Shown: positions 16,560-29,649 of the stretch, one piece after another | Layout: every line of letters starts with the position of its first letter | How positions within the stretch are numbered: the stretch's first letter is position 1 | Source: Liopterus haemorrhoidalis | Lineage: Eukaryota; Arthropoda; Insecta; Coleoptera; Dytiscidae | Direction: 5' to 3' | Assembly: GCA_963971575.1 (NCBI GenBank) | Contig: OZ020619.1 | Span: 25,858,800-25,922,799, forward strand | Length of the DNA stretch: 64,000 bases | Notes under the pieces: generated by a model | What the model saw: the letters and a program-made list of their open reading frames with translations, nothing else | What the model was told of the DNA's origin: nothing | Databases searched by the model: none | Position numbers and translations under genes: made by a program

Positions 16560-17740
16560 CAAGAAGACGGTTTAGCCATGGGTTCACCACTTTCACCCTT
16601 ATTAGCCGAAATCTTCATGGACAACTTTGAAACAAAGTTTTTACTCAATAATAAATTCAGTAAAGAATTCGTTTACTATTTCCGTTACGTAGATAATATA
16701 TTTATTTGTTGGCAAGGTTCCGATAGACAATTTTCCCAATTTTTTAAAGATATCAACAATATAAATCCTAAAATCCAATTCACAATAGAGAAAGAAGAAA
16801 ATCACTCCTTAAATATCTTAGATTTAACCATCACCAACGCTAACAATATCCATGAATTCAAAATATTTAGAAAAGAAACCTACCCAAATACAGTAATACA
16901 TAACAGTTCCAATCATCCAATATCACAAAAAATGTCAGCTTTCAACTCCATGGTCCACAGGCTTATTTCCGTTCCGCTTAATAGTAACGATTTTAAAGAA
17001 GAAGTTAAAACAATTAAAACTATCGCGTATAATAACGGTTATAATCCAAATATAATAGTAAATTAATCTTTAAAAAAATTAAAAAACTAGCTTTACTAGA
17101 AATTTATCCGTACACTAAAAAAAGAAGAATTTAAATTTATCACTCTTCCGTATTTAGGTGACCTAAGTATTAAAATTTCAAATAAACTTAAAAATAATAA
17201 TAAAAATATAAAAATCGCCTTTAATACTACGAATAACCTTAAAAAACTAATAATAAAGATAAAACTGACATATTGGACAGAAGTGGAGTATATAAGTTAG
17301 ATTGCACTTCATGTGGATCTACTTACATAAAACTAGAATATTAGAACATAAGAAATAATTCACAAAACAAAATAAGAATTCAACCTTCGCAGAACATCTC
17401 ATAAATGAAAATCACAGCCACATTTGAACCAAAAATACTGCATAACAACAGGAAAGACCTTAAACTAAATTTACTAGAAGCCCATGAAATTAAGAAACAG
17501 ATGTCCAAAACCAACATTCTCAATGAAATTACCGACCTACACAATTCACCGCTCATAGGATTAATACGAAAAGTGTAAACATAATTTGGAAATTTTGTAT
17601 TACCTATATAATCTTTTTATTACTTTTGTTACCTATACATAACTATTTCTTGTATATATTAGTGTAAAATGTAAATTGTAAATTGCAACTTTGACAATGG
17701 CGTGAGCCGAAACTGAAGTCAGTTAAAATAAAAAAGTTCG
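16560..17740 (+). pseudogene. Penelope-like element remnant: RT fragment plus decayed GIY-YIG
   Basis: The stretch at 16,578-17,066 encodes a reverse transcriptase fragment with MGSPLSPLLAEIFM and YVDNIFICW (the YxDD-type site), typical of Penelope-like elements. After a stop, 17,270-17,560 still reads as a broken GIY-YIG endonuclease (SGVYKLDCTSCGSTYI, then an HL..NH region) with frameshifts. The tail at 17,691-17,720 contains UGACAAU, a GGC/GCC stem, GAAAC, resembling a hammerhead ribozyme core. The 5' part of the element is missing. Confidence 0.8.
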
Positions 17741-17815
17741 TGAAACAAAAACCATGTTTTCTTTCAACCTCTTAAGTATAAGTAGGTACTCATTTTAAGA
17801 CCTTACTACATCAAA

Positions 17816-17946
17816 TTCAATTACGATGGGTTGGCCACGTCATAAGAATGCCATCTACTAGGTTGCCCAAAAGATTATTGTACTTAAGAGGATGTCTGCA
17901 GAGATGTAGACGCTCCAAAATAACGCTACAAACACAAGCTAAAAAA
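17816..17946 (+). pseudogene. LINE 3' end fragment
   Basis: The plus strand reads LRWVGHVIRMPSTRLPKRLL followed by a basic stretch, the well-known C-terminal tail of insect non-LTR retrotransposon polyproteins. Only about 45 codons remain. Confidence 0.7.
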
Positions 17947-18019
17947 TAATCTCGTTTGGTCGGTTGCTTAGTCCACACTGGGAATGGAGATCCCCGTCGA
18001 AGTACATGGCCCAAGTTAT

Positions 18020-18593
18020 GGCCCGTTTATACAACCTTAACAGTAACTTTTCCTTACCTTATCCCTAACCCGTAAAAGATAAACTATACAAAACGCCTAT
18101 GTACGTTTATACAACCTTAGCCGTAATTTATCCATAAGCAGACCTTAGCAATAAGAATTCCGTAACCTTGAAAGTTCCCAACATTTCAACTTTCGTGGTT
18201 AAATTACGGCTAAATCACTGAACAGCGCATGCGCGAAACTATGACTGTTATGAAATAGGCAACGAACTTTATTTTTGTGAAATAATAAAGATGACACGAA
18301 CACGGCAGATACTGCCAAGGCAGTATAAAGGAATATTACAATAATTTGCTCATTATTCATTTTAATAAAATAGCTTCCAAAATTCGCAATTGACGTTTAG
18401 AATAAAGGTTAGGTTTACGATGTTTACTCGGAACTGCGCAAACTCTAAACAGCGCATTTCATTGGCTGCGGAGATTAAGGAAAAGGTTGTATAAACCCAA
18501 TACTTTCGTTCTGGGGATCGTTAAAAACTTATGTATAAGGTACTTCTCAGTTACGGCTAAGCTAAATTATGGCTAAATTGTATAAACCAGCCA
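18020..18593. mobile_element. PIF/Harbinger-like MITE with TTA target duplication
   Basis: TTA at 18,017-18,019 and 18,594-18,596 flanks a 574-bp element. Its ends are inverted: TGGCCCGTTTATACAACC at the left, and the imperfect complement TTGTATAAACCAGCCA at the right. Sub-terminal copies of the same TTATACAACCTTA word are present. No transposase. A three-base TWA duplication is the hallmark of PIF/Harbinger. Confidence 0.72.
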
Positions 18594-18599
18594 TTAACG

Positions 18600-20834
18600 A
18601 CAAGCGGAAGACAGCAGTACGAAAGAATAACTATAGAATGCGTCATACTAGTACGTAAGGAATGCAAATCCAGACACTGGATACTGTTGCCTGATTCTGC
18701 CTATAGCTATTTCTGCGCTATTTGTGGCAAATTGTTCGTATACAGAATTAGTCTCTTTCATCATGGACTCTCGTCGATATTTGTGAAATATTTTTCACTT
18801 TGTAGTGAAATTGTGTCGTCGATAGTAGTCGTAGTAGTAGAACGTAGCCGTTAAATACATATATTAATGACTCCGGGTAATCAATTTTGATTGTCTTGGC
18901 CGCTTCACTGCAATAGTTTTTCGTCCGCTTACCAATAATGGTGAACATATCTAAAAACACAAACCTACGAGATACATATGTATATATGAAGATTTTGACA
19001 TTTTATTTATTACATAAGATTATTCAATACATACACCAGACAACGAACTCTGGAGCACAACTTTAATATAATTGATGATAAATAGAGATGCAGAAAACTG
19101 AGTATTGACATTACTAAACAGATTTAAAAAAAAAAGATTTATTAGTTATAAAAGAATTGTTCAGTACGCCGCATCTGTATAGCTTCGTAAATACGTGTTA
19201 TTTGCTCATGCGCAGAAGTTACATTTCGCACAAAATTTAGTTCCTGGAGTAAAATTTTATACATAATTAAAAAAATATATAGTACATTTCTAAAAAAATA
19301 TCTAAATCTATTTTTGCAACACGTCGCTTAAAAATAACATCTTTGTCAGGCTTAAAAACCTATTACTATGCTAGTTTCCATTCTATCATAAGTTATAGAA
19401 TAATATTCTGGAGTAAAAGTACTTCTGCTGACAGAATTCATATTTTAAGGAATTAGGTATTTTACCTCTTGCTTGTTTATACATTTATAAATGTGTCTGC
19501 TATGTACGAAATAACATAAATTCTTTTAATACACTTTCTAAAAGACATAAATATACATTGGAAATACTCGGTCATAAATACAAGCAATTTAAATCTAGCC
19601 CGAAATATAACCAAATAACTTTATACAACAGGTTGCCTAAACATTAAGATTACATCAGGCACAAATACATTCAAATTAAATTTTTAATTTTTTTTGCTTT
19701 GCGACTGTTTCTATTCGGTCGAGGAATATTTGCGTCATTAGTTCAAAATTTTTGAATCTAGTACATTTTCATATTTTGTAATTGTATACATTTTTTATAT
19801 ATTCATGTTAATTCTTATCAATATTATTGTGTTTATTATACACTGCTCATGACAGGCCTTGATCTGTACTGATTTTTTGGTAATAAAGTATTATTAATAT
19901 TATTATTTCACGGTCAATCAATATTTATCACCCGGTATTATTCCCGCCTGTAAATATTTTGCAATTCCATTGATCTGTAAAATTTAGTAGGAAGTAAATC
20001 GTCGCTTGGTTTTGGGATGCAGTCGTTTATTTTCAGCTCCACTGGCTTCTGTGTGGACCTAAAGTGTGAAGTCAATAAACGCTTGATAAGATCTGATAAA
20101 CCTCGTCAGAGCCGTAGCAATGTTTTTGGCGCTCTTGGCAAATACTTAAAATAGCGCCCTTGGGAAATACTTAAAGTAGACACTTATAAATTAATTTAAT
20201 CTAAAATAGCGCCCTTTTTATCTTTTTTCATTTTAATGTTTGTAATTTTAGAACCTTCTGATTGTGACGATACAAGTACCGTATACCTTCTATTGATTTT
20301 ACGACTACAGCACTGCTAATAGTAATTGAGAAGTTGTTTTTATGTATCATGACAGAATACACGATGGCGCCCCTCAGGCTTCGTGCCCCTGGCCCTTGCC
20401 CTGATACCAGGGCGTTGCTACAGCTCTGAACCACGTAATAATAAAAAGACAGTTCCCACTTTTAAGCAAAGTCGTTTCTTAATTCTCGCTACTTTAGTTT
20501 GTCTTGGCTAATTGTTGACCAAAATTCAAATTTGGAAAATTCTTCTCTTTATGGAATCCATTATATCAATCATTCTTTTACTCCATCCGTAGTGTTATTT
20601 TCATGGTATTTTTCTATTTCGAATTGATGACATGATAAATCACTAAAGCCGTTAAAACTACTCGTATTGATACTTAAAGCCCTATTGGTGTCATCAGAGG
20701 ATTATCACTGTTATAAAGCTGTACGTGTATAAGTGTTGAGGCTCTTGACTTGTAGTGCTTATTAATTTACTGACATTACCGTTCAAAACTAAATTATTGT
20801 GGTACTTTGGCTTCATCGACCTATTTTCAGTTAA
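18600..20834. other. Intergenic, no recognisable gene
   Basis: AT-rich sequence with short chance frames only. A duplicated phrase near 20,125-20,215 (AATACTTAAA.TAG...GCGCCCTT) is the only internal repeat noticed. Confidence 0.4.
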
Positions 20835-21250
20835 TGTGTTATATATAAATCTATATTTTATATAACAAAGCTGCTAATTTGATTGTGTCATCGGGGTAAT
20901 CTCGGAAACTACAGAACCGATTTAGAAAATTCTTCCATTAGTATTATCTTAGACCTTCTTGAGTGTAGTAACCGCGATTTTCAACCGGGGAGGAGCGACT
21001 CCTGGTAAGCCGCAAAAGTAAATTTAATGAATTGATTTGAAGAATTCTTTCAGTGGTATATAGCTAAGACTTTCTAGGTAACATAAGCTATATAAGTGTT
21101 TCTCAAATGGAGAGCGCGTCGCCCTGGTTTTCCGCGAAAGCTACTACTGAACCGTGTTACGTTCAAATATCGCGCCGCACACTGAGTACCTTCACAATTA
21201 ACAATTCAAAATTATTAAGAACTAAGTGTGCCGTGCTAAAACAATAAAAT
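20835..21250. mobile_element. Helitron-associated degenerate repeats (left part)
   Basis: Contains two diverged copies of a roughly 100-bp unit reading GAAACTACAGAACCGATTT...TTCTT...TTAGAC.TTCT...AACATAAGCTATA. The same unit recurs at 23,080-23,280, and a Helitron helicase remnant lies at 24.2 kb, so this is probably the non-coding part of one decayed Helitron. Assignment from memory of insect Helitrons. Confidence 0.45.
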
Positions 21251-21307
21251 ACTGTCTGATAAATAAAACAAAGGTTGGATACAGAGGCTAATTGGGATAT
21301 ATTGCTA

Positions 21308-21714
21308 CAGTCTGTTTCAAACGCTTAGGCGGAACTAGATTTTGCAATTTAGTTACTTTCATCGCTTAAATCGTGCTTTTCGGCCGTTTTGTTTAAGCTT
21401 TGTAAATCATACTTACAATAAACACTTATTGGTTAAGGTTAATATCATTTTAAAATGTCATTTTCTTTATATTTTTATTTTTTGTGTAATTCTTAATACA
21501 ATTTTCCCATTTATTTATTTTTTTGTCATTAAAATATATAAAAAAATAATTTAATTTTGACATAGGTCATCCGTTTCCATGGTTTCATTGTTGTAATTTT
21601 AAATTTTGACATTCCAACATGAAAAATGAAATATCCCAAGAAAGGTCCCTTGTCGTGACAACCTAAAAGAACGAAATTCCCATTTAGTTCCGCCTAAGCG
21701 TTTGAAACAGACTG
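21308..21714. mobile_element. CAGTCTG-type MITE with TA target duplication
   Basis: 407 bp with perfect terminal inverted repeats of about 30 bases (starting CAGTCTGTTTCAAACGCTTA), flanked by TA at 21,306-21,307 and 21,715-21,716. Non-coding, a Tc1/mariner-type MITE. Truncated or diverged relatives occur at 30,363-30,490 and about 56,355-56,545. Confidence 0.82.
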
Positions 21715-21716
21715 TA

Positions 21717-22900
21717 AATATAGTTAATTTTGGTGCAATTACGGCCACGGGACTATACCCGGATAATTCTTTATTCAACCAACCATTAGATGTAAATTAT
21801 TCTATATTTACACGTCTTGCGACGGATTTTTGGGTTTTATAGACGTTATAGGCACGTTACCAGCATACGTGGTAAGAGAATGTTTCAAGCTATTTTTGCT
21901 CTAATATAAAACGGGTACAGGAAATAATATATTTTATTTCAGCCTTTTTTAGCTGGGGTATACAATTTAGTTAAGATTTTGGTTATAATCTGGTCTGGGC
22001 AGACGCCGTCGAACATCTTGTGGACACACACACGGCATGGTTTCTTGCTAGTGCTCGGAACATCGGAGACAGCGAGTTTGGAACCTGGAAACTTGGAAAC
22101 AGTAGTTCCGCGCGCAGGTGCCATTCGTGCCCGTTTGTTGTTCGCCGCATTCCACCACCAGACTTTTCCAACGACATTTTAAGATCAGTATAGTAAGGAG
22201 CTTCAGAAGGGTAACATAGCCTTATTTATTAATTTGTGTATAATATCTTAGGATAAGCATACTCAGTAGTGGTGCGTCCGACAACTATGTATGTCTCAGG
22301 ACTGTAGTTGAGAATTGCAACCCGGTGCTTGTAGAGTCACTTACGTCCCACCTTGTCAAGGTGTTGTGAACATACTGGGACATACCTATCTTTTCGGACA
22401 GCATCACTATCTGTATATAGAACTGTATTTAGTGACTTGGCCAAGATACACTATAGGTGTATGCAAAATTGATAATAAGGTTATTGAGGCTCTAATTAGC
22501 CTTTCTGAAGATTTATTCACCTATTCCTTGCTGTCGTTGAGAAGGTGTCGAGCGACACATACGACTGTTTATTACGTACGGCAGTGCTATACTGCTGTAC
22601 ATTAGTAAATTGTTATTCTCCTCAAAATTCATCGTTTTCTTTTTGTTATTATTCTTAATTTGCAAAATTATTTAAAGCTTTATTCTTTAATTTAATTTAC
22701 TGAGAATTACTTATATATATTTCGAATTTAATTATATCGTCAATGTAAAATTTATAAATATTTATTTATTTACGGGTTGAATCCCACCCGATTTGGCAAT
22801 AAAAGGATTTTATATATTTTGAATTAAATTTAATTATTTTATTTTCATATTGGGTACGAAAAATACTATTGTCGGCGGTGTTCTGAATCACACTAGGGGC
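21717..22900. other. No clear gene; possible LTR-like sequence
   Basis: Moderately G+C-rich 22,000-22,180 followed by AT-rich sequence with polyadenylation-like words near 22,797. TGGCGCCC at 22,923-22,930 could be a primer-binding site, but no matching LTR pair or gag-pol was found. Confidence 0.25.
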
Positions 22901-23079
22901 CTTGGCGTAATGTTTGATTCAGTGGCGCCCATTTTTCTTTTGAACTTGTATTTTAAAACACGTAAGTGTAGTCGACTAATCTCGACCCACTCCCGTCTTC
23001 ACTGAGCAGCCGATCGCCTCTGCTAGACAGAGTATACATTATCCGTCACATCCCGTAGATTCCCGCGGAGCGTGGCAAC

Positions 23080-23290
23080 CGATATGTAAAAATCTTTCTG
23101 CAGTTTATAGCTTAGACCTTTTTGAGTAACATTGGCTATATGAGTGTTTCCCAACCGGGAGGTGGGGGCAACATCCTGATGTGCCACGAAAGGAAACTAC
23201 TGAAGCGATTTGATTTTTTTTACAGTAGTGTTTATCTTAAATATTTTTGATTAACATAGATTCTCAGTGTTTCCCAATAATTTTTTGTTT
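23080..23290. mobile_element. Helitron-associated degenerate repeat (right copies)
   Basis: Reads TTATAGCTTAGACCTTTTTGAGTAACATTGGCTATATGAGTGTTTCCCAACC in pieces and then GAAACTACTGAAGCGATTT. This is the same unit as at 20,835-21,250. Confidence 0.4.
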
Positions 23291-24194
23291 ACACACAAAA
23301 ATATAATTACATACACATTAAATTTCAATAAAAAATATTGTGTTCAATTTTGATTGATATGTTGAACAATTAAACTGACGAAAAAGTTAATTAATGTGCT
23401 TTGACATACAGTATATTAGAAAAAATTTTGCTCCAAAAATTTTAACTAACTAACTATATTTAAAATAAAAAAAGAAACTAAAAAAGCCCCGGTTGACCTT
23501 AAAGAATACATATTGTTATGTGGTTATAATAAAATACAAGACGAATTTGATTTTGATTAAACTAGTTAAATGTTGAACTTATATACTAATTAATAGACAA
23601 CAATAACACTAAAACAATTCACTAAACCTTTAGTCACTACACTTATAACACAATTAAAACAGATATGCAATTAACTTATTCACTCAGTCACCGTACTGAA
23701 TTGCACTACCTCAGTATGTCCACTTCAATTCGAGTTTAATCACTTGTTTAACTCTACGCTGATGTTGAATTCATGAAACTGACTTATTGACGACTTTAGC
23801 TGTCCTGTTGAACTGACTCAACTGCTTGACTAAAACTGACTCGGCTAATTGTTCTTAATGACTCGCTGAGCTTCACTCTCTGAATAATATGCCCTTGCGG
23901 CTGTAGTTCGCGCGTGTTATATAGCCGACAAACGTTCCATAGATTTTGAGAATATTCAAGCAACTCAATGTTTAAACATCTTTTCCCATCTCAAGGCTAT
24001 TATATTCTTTGGCAGGGCCGTATTCGCGAGAATATTAATCAATATTGTAGGTAACATAGAAGATACAGTGCATTATCCATCACAGTCTCAATTTGAAGAC
24101 TGCCGTTCCAAACCATATGTTGTTCAGTGATTTAATTTCACTAAGCTTATGTAGTAGTACCAGATTTCAAATTAAAGAATTACCGGTCCAGCAG

Positions 24195-24415
24195 CAGAAC
24201 AATTAGCACATATTCGACGCATCCCAATGATCTCAACTGACCTATCCTTTTCATTCAAACGATTTCAATTTCCAAAGAAAGTGCCTTTTGTACTCACAAT
24301 AAATAAATCTCTAGGACAGACTTTTAATTTTGTTAGAATAGATTTAAGAAAAGAATGTGTTTCACACGACCAACTCTACGTCGGTCTATATAAAGGAGGA
24401 AGCTCTGCAAATTAA
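24195..24415 (+). pseudogene. Helitron helicase C-terminal remnant
   Basis: About 72 codons read IPMISTDLSFSFKRFQFP...FVLTINKSLGQTF...VRIDLRKECVSHDQLYVGLYKGGSS. This matches the last Pif1-type helicase motifs (TINKSQGQTF and SHGQLYVALSR) of Rep-helicase proteins. The usual ALSRVRS has become GLYKGGS. The rest of the gene is missing. Confidence 0.82.
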
Positions 24416-24609
24416 TACAAGCTGATATAGGAAGCAATAAAAAATATTGTATAGTCAAAGGTTCTATAGAGTTCCATATTAAAAAGTATACAGAAAAACT
24501 AAAAACATTTTGTAAATATACCGACTTACTAAGACTCAAACCGTATTTAAAAAATATGTACTGCTGCATGCGAAATACATACGCCGCATTTTCGTAATAA
24601 GGAAATGTT

Positions 24610-25022
24610 TGTCATGACGAATGAATATTGGAACTAGGTCAACCAGTAGTACAAATATATGGACGTCGCACGGTATCGAGGCAGAGGAACCTAGCCAACT
24701 CCTCTACATGTTTCAGTCCACACGGTGAAGACCGAGACACCGACGCCAGATACTCGTACCGCTGGTGATCTAAGCAAGCAATGCCATGTGGGTGGGAGAA
24801 GGCTACTCCAGGCTCTTCGACTCCCAGATGGGCAACCCCCGCCTCGGAGATAGGTCCAAGTCGATCCTGGCCAGCACGGGGTGGACCAAGGACTTCCCCA
24901 ACTCCATGGACAGATTCATACAATTACATTGACAACAATAAAACATTGTAAATGTGATATATATTTAATAAATTGTATTGTTGAAACCAGGAGTTGTCTG
25001 TCAATCAAACCACCCACGTGAC
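24610..25022 (+). mobile_element. Possible solo LTR
   Basis: A G+C-rich block bounded by TTGTCATG and CACGTGACAA, with AATAAA words at 24,940-24,975 near its right end. This is the layout of an LTR with its polyadenylation signal. No matching target duplication was found, so the call is tentative. Confidence 0.3.
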
Positions 25023-25925
25023 AATATCATTTAAAATAGATACATATTTTGAAGGAAGTGCTAAAATGAAACCTAAATTACAGCAGAATAACGACCAATG
25101 GAAATCTAATTTATGATATGACTTAATTCAAACCGGCATTTACAGCAAGCACTAAAAACATAGTAATTAGCGACAATTAACGGTACTATAATTAAGTTTA
25201 ATGAATTATATTAGCGAGCCATAAACGGCTAAATAACATGCTTTAAAGAAACAACTTTCTTAAGAAATGTAAAAACATATTGTAAAAAACAAAGAATAGA
25301 AGTAATTTGTTATCATTATCTAATATAAAAAACTTGTTTGAAACTATTTATAAGCAAGCTTGAAGCATAATTGCAAGATACGGATGGCTTGAAGAGTGTG
25401 AAATTACAGAAGATTAAAATGCAACGTTATTGCATTTCTTTATAGTCAGATGTAACAAAAATTGCAAAATGTTTGAAACATTAATAATATTTTATCTGTG
25501 ACAAGTAATTTGCTTACAGTCTAGAAATGTACTCGTGAAATGTTTCTAAAGGAAATGTATAGTTTTACTCTTTAGAATATCGCGTTTGCTACTTGTTAAG
25601 AAGATTCTGTGAAACTCGTATATTTCTTTAATAGCGCACAACTTGAATTCTTTTACGATTTTCTGGAATTACATTTAACTTTCTTTTAAGTTGCTACGAG
25701 GTTAAATTTTTGGATGTTTCTTACATGTAATGTATTTAAGAAAGAATGATGCAAAGGCAGTGGTTTGAACGTAAATTCCAAAATATTTATTTGTTTTAAT
25801 GTCATCTGCACTCATCTTACTCTTCAAAAGAAAATTGTTATTTTAAAACACCAACAGGGCTTGAACCACATGACCGTTTCGGCTGCTTAAAGGCTAGCTA
25901 CCAGACAAATTCCACCTATGGTTGG
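25023..25925. other. Intergenic, nothing recognised
   Basis: Very AT-rich without open frames or repeats that I could identify. Confidence 0.4.
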
Positions 25926-25929
25926 TGAA

Positions 25930-27147
25930 TTATAGGTCACACATTGTCTCCATTCAGATCTATATATTTAGTCCAACGCTTTTCAAGATCTTTCATTCCT
26001 TCAGAAAAATAAGAATTATCTAAACTATTAATTTATCTAAACGGAAATATTCATTTACGGCTTCGACGACTTTGATGAGAATTTCTTTCCAGACAACCAT
26101 ATTTTGAGTTTTGGAAATTTAAAAAAATTAAAGGGAGTCAAATCTACCAAATACGGTGCATGTTCGCTTAATTCGAATCGTAATTCATGCAGTTTCATCA
26201 TCGCAATTACCGATTTGTAGGAAGGCGCGCTTTCTTGGTGGAGCAAGACTTTTTCTTTGCCAAATGAGGCCTTTTGGATTTGATTTCTTCGTTAAATCTG
26301 TCTAATAACAACGCATAATACTGGAATGTTATTGTTCTTTCATGTTGCAAGTAGTCAATAAAAATTATTCCTCGCGAATCCCAACAGGCGGTCGCCAAAA
26401 CCTTAGCAGCTGATGGCATCATCTTAGCCTTCTTCGGAGTTTGTTCACCGCGTGCTATCCACTGTTTTCATTGCTCTTTAGTTTCCGGAGTGTAGTAATG
26501 TATCCACGTTTCACCGACTATTACAAAATGTCACAAAAAATCTTTTATAATATATTTGATCATGTCTAGACATTGCTGAAAAATGCTCACTCCCATTTGT
26601 TCTTGGTTGTTTGTAAGCAAACGTGGCACCCGTCTTGCAGGGAGCTTTGGCATGTCCAACTGTTGGTGTAAAATGCAATGTGAGCGATCATATGAAATGC
26701 TTTCTCTGCTATTTCTCGCAATTTTAGTCGGCGATCGTTTATCAGGATTCCGTGGACTTTTCTAGCCGTTTCTTCATCGGAAGCTGTTTTCGGCCTAGCA
26801 TTTTCTGTGTTTAATCGACCTCGTTTTAATTCTCCAATCCAGTTGGCAACTGTTACATATGAAGGAGCAAACTCACCATGAACTCCGTCTAACTCCGTTT
26901 TTATATTTTTAGCATTAAAGCCTTTTAAAAAGAAATGTTTAATCATTGCATGGAACTCGATTTTATTCATGATTAAGAAAATTTACGTAATTTGTTACTT
27001 TTGTTGACTGTTACGGCTATACTGTATGCACGAGCAGTCTGAAATTTGACTACAGTAATATGAAAGATTAAGCTTTCAAAAAAATGAACAATGTGCACGA
27101 ATCTCAGTCTTTTCGTTCGTTCTATACACTCTCTGATCACCCCATGT
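25930..27147 (-). pseudogene. Mariner transposase remnant
   Basis: The minus strand reads, in broken frames, MNKIEFHAMIKHFFLKG (N-terminal HTH; frame 26,970-26,587), then WDSRGIIFIDYLQHERTI (first catalytic aspartate region, 26,422-26,207). After a frameshift it reads KSVIAMMKLHELRFEL with a SPDL-like region (26,246-26,055). The order and spacing are those of DD34D mariner transposases. At least two frameshifts interrupt it. The right terminal repeat, with GATCACCCC at 27,134-27,142, matches the end of the related copy at 31.75 kb. The left end is eroded. Confidence 0.85.
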
Positions 27148-28540
27148 ATTAAAAGACACTTACAACCTTTCCTGCACAATTTAACTGTGACATCCTTATT
27201 TAAAATATAAATGACTTCATATACAAACCGTAATATATATGTTTTATCTGGAATAACACAATTACCTCATTTATCTTTTTAGTGAGCACGCTTCTTTCTC
27301 ACCAGTAACATACAACTGGATTAAAATCTGTGAGATTAAACAAATTCCATAGTGATATCCCACTCACGGAGTCTCATAACAAAATGTAATAGCGGACTGC
27401 TACAAGCCAGACAGATTATCCGCACAAAAATGCACGTTGAATACATAATTCAGCATAATATCCAGGGTATCTCTATCTCTGTTGGGGTGTATGTTTTAAC
27501 AAAGTGAATTAAAAGTTAGCAGCATGCATACCAAGCGAATGCACGAGGCAGAGCGACACACATATGGTATTCAGTGCACGACACTTGTATACACATACAA
27601 ATATACATTGGTGCACGTGGAGACTAATCACGGAATCCGTAATTAATACGTTAATTATTCGACTGTGTTAATGATGGTGAGAAGTAAGGTGTATGAATCA
27701 CAGGATGTGATAAACATTCTAACAATATCAAATATATGCTTATTTCGAACTCAGTTACTGCAACTAACAACTAATAATTGTATTGTCAACTTGATACATT
27801 TACTGTTATCCAACACGTCAACATTCATGCATAAATGTTATATGTAACGTCAAGTTGCAAAGTATTACGTACCTATAACAGTGTTGTAGGTGTGATGCCA
27901 CAAAAATCCGCGAAATTCAAAATAATTGCTGATACCACTTAACAGCATGTATTAACCCTTAGTTCTACCTGGGGTTTCTGAATTCCCGATATTGTTTAAT
28001 CTTCGAAAACGTGAACGAGGAATCAAAACGAGAATTCCCGGAAAATCTGATTTCATCATGCGAAGTCATATTTTTTGTTTAACATGAACTAATCTGACAG
28101 TAAAAACGCCGCCTAAAATTGTAGGGTTAGATTTTATAAACATTACGTCACAAGAACGCTCGCTCCGTTAGTGCTCTATTCATGACGTCACCATCAACTG
28201 TTCGCCCAGCGCTCGCTCTACTCTGTACAACTCGAATGCACCCTTTATTGGCAATTATAGAATAACATTCTATTCATCAAAATACCACCAGAGGATCATT
28301 TTGAAATGTTTATAATTTGATAGAACCTCAGATACATCATTAACCAATGTAATGAGTTATACCATACTTTATAGTATACCATAATTTTTACATATATCAC
28401 ATATCTAATCTATTAACGTTCTCAAACTGATTTACATATTTTAGCCATTATTAAACATTAACACATAAACAAATGCCAGAAGATTTGCCACTAACATAGC
28501 GATCTTAATTTTGGATGCTGTAGTCCTGAAAAGATCTTTA
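27148..28540. other. Intergenic, nothing recognised
   Basis: No supported gene. Two TGACGTCA-like words (28,144 and 28,183) lie in a slightly G+C-richer stretch. Confidence 0.4.
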
Positions 28541-28549
28541 CTTGTCAAT

Positions 28550-29640
28550 CCGAACCACTCCCTCAATTTCTGCAACCAGGATATTCGACGCCTTCTTGTT
28601 AATCTCTTGCCATTTATTTTCCTTCCATAATTAGCTGTAGTAGATGATATTTAATACTGCATATTACATGGTCGAAATATTCTAACTTCCTATTTTATAT
28701 GTGGAATATTAATTGTCAGAACCGTAACTAGCTTTTTTTGGACCCTGTGCAAGGTTGCACAAAAAGGTTATCTACAGTCTGGCTATTTTTAGGGCCCCTT
28801 TTCGTCTTGTGGCCTGTGCCTGTGCACCTGTAGCACCTGCCTAGTTACGGCACTGTTAGTTGTAGTTTTGTTGCTATCCTGGTGAGTATTTCTTCGTTCT
28901 GCTGGTCCACGAAATGCGCCATATTCTTCTGCATATCCACATTTCGAAGGTATCTATTATTCTACTTAAGTCTTTCGTTAAAGTCCAAGCCTTTACACCA
29001 TACAACACTACTGGGAAGATGTATCAGTTTAGAAATCGGAGCTTGAACTCGATTGGTAAGTCGTGAGATGTTAGAACTTTCTTTATTTTACCAAAAGCTG
29101 ACTTTCCTTGCTCTATCCGACTTCCAGTTTCATGGGAGTCCGCTCCAGTGTCATGCAATACACATCTCAAATACTTATATGTGTTGACTCTTTCAATTTT
29201 TTTCTGCATCCACGTCCAAATCGAGATATTGCACTTTATTCTGGCTTATTACAATGTACTTTATTTTCCCTATGTTTAACATTTTATAAACATCCCGATG
29301 TTAAACATTAAGTTTTTAATATTTAATAAACATTTCAAATCTTCTTTTCTTTCAGCCAACAGAACCGAATCATCTGCGATTCTCTATTTACTTTAATCCT
29401 AACATCCTCAAACTGTTTGTGAAATTGTTTCTGAAAAATATTAAACAGCAAGGAAGACAAGAACATCCCTGTCGAACATCTCTTGAACAGCCCCCCCCAA
29501 AATTGCTTGGAGAAAGAAGCGAGAAAATTAGAGAACAATATAAACACGTGTAGACAGACCGAGGAGAAGGTGGAGTGATAATAGAGAAACGAAATAAAAT
29601 TAGGATGTTTCTTGGTCCAGGCAATCTGTAGCCTCTACGC
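28550..29640 (-). pseudogene. LINE reverse transcriptase remnant
   Basis: On the minus strand 29,560-29,390 reads RDVRQGCSCLPCCLIF (RGVRQGCxLSPxLFNI motif of endonuclease-type LINEs). The stretch 29,209-29,024 reads VNTYKYLRCVLHDTG...RIEQGKSAFGKIKKVL (thumb region). Several stops separate the pieces. Confidence 0.72.
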
Positions 29641-29649
29641 AACAACTAA

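Noticed and set aside
18748..18960. Minus-strand frame of 70 codons as a small gene
   Set aside because: No motif and no promoter or splice context; other short frames in 18.6-20.8 kb are alike.
22923..22930. TGGCGCCC as a retroviral-type primer-binding site
   Set aside because: No LTR pair, gag or pol nearby. The preceding CAGTGGCG resembles common hAT ends, so it may be coincidental.
24639..24923. G+C-rich minus-strand frame of 94 codons as a host gene
   Set aside because: Low-complexity codon content, no motif, and it sits inside a possible LTR.
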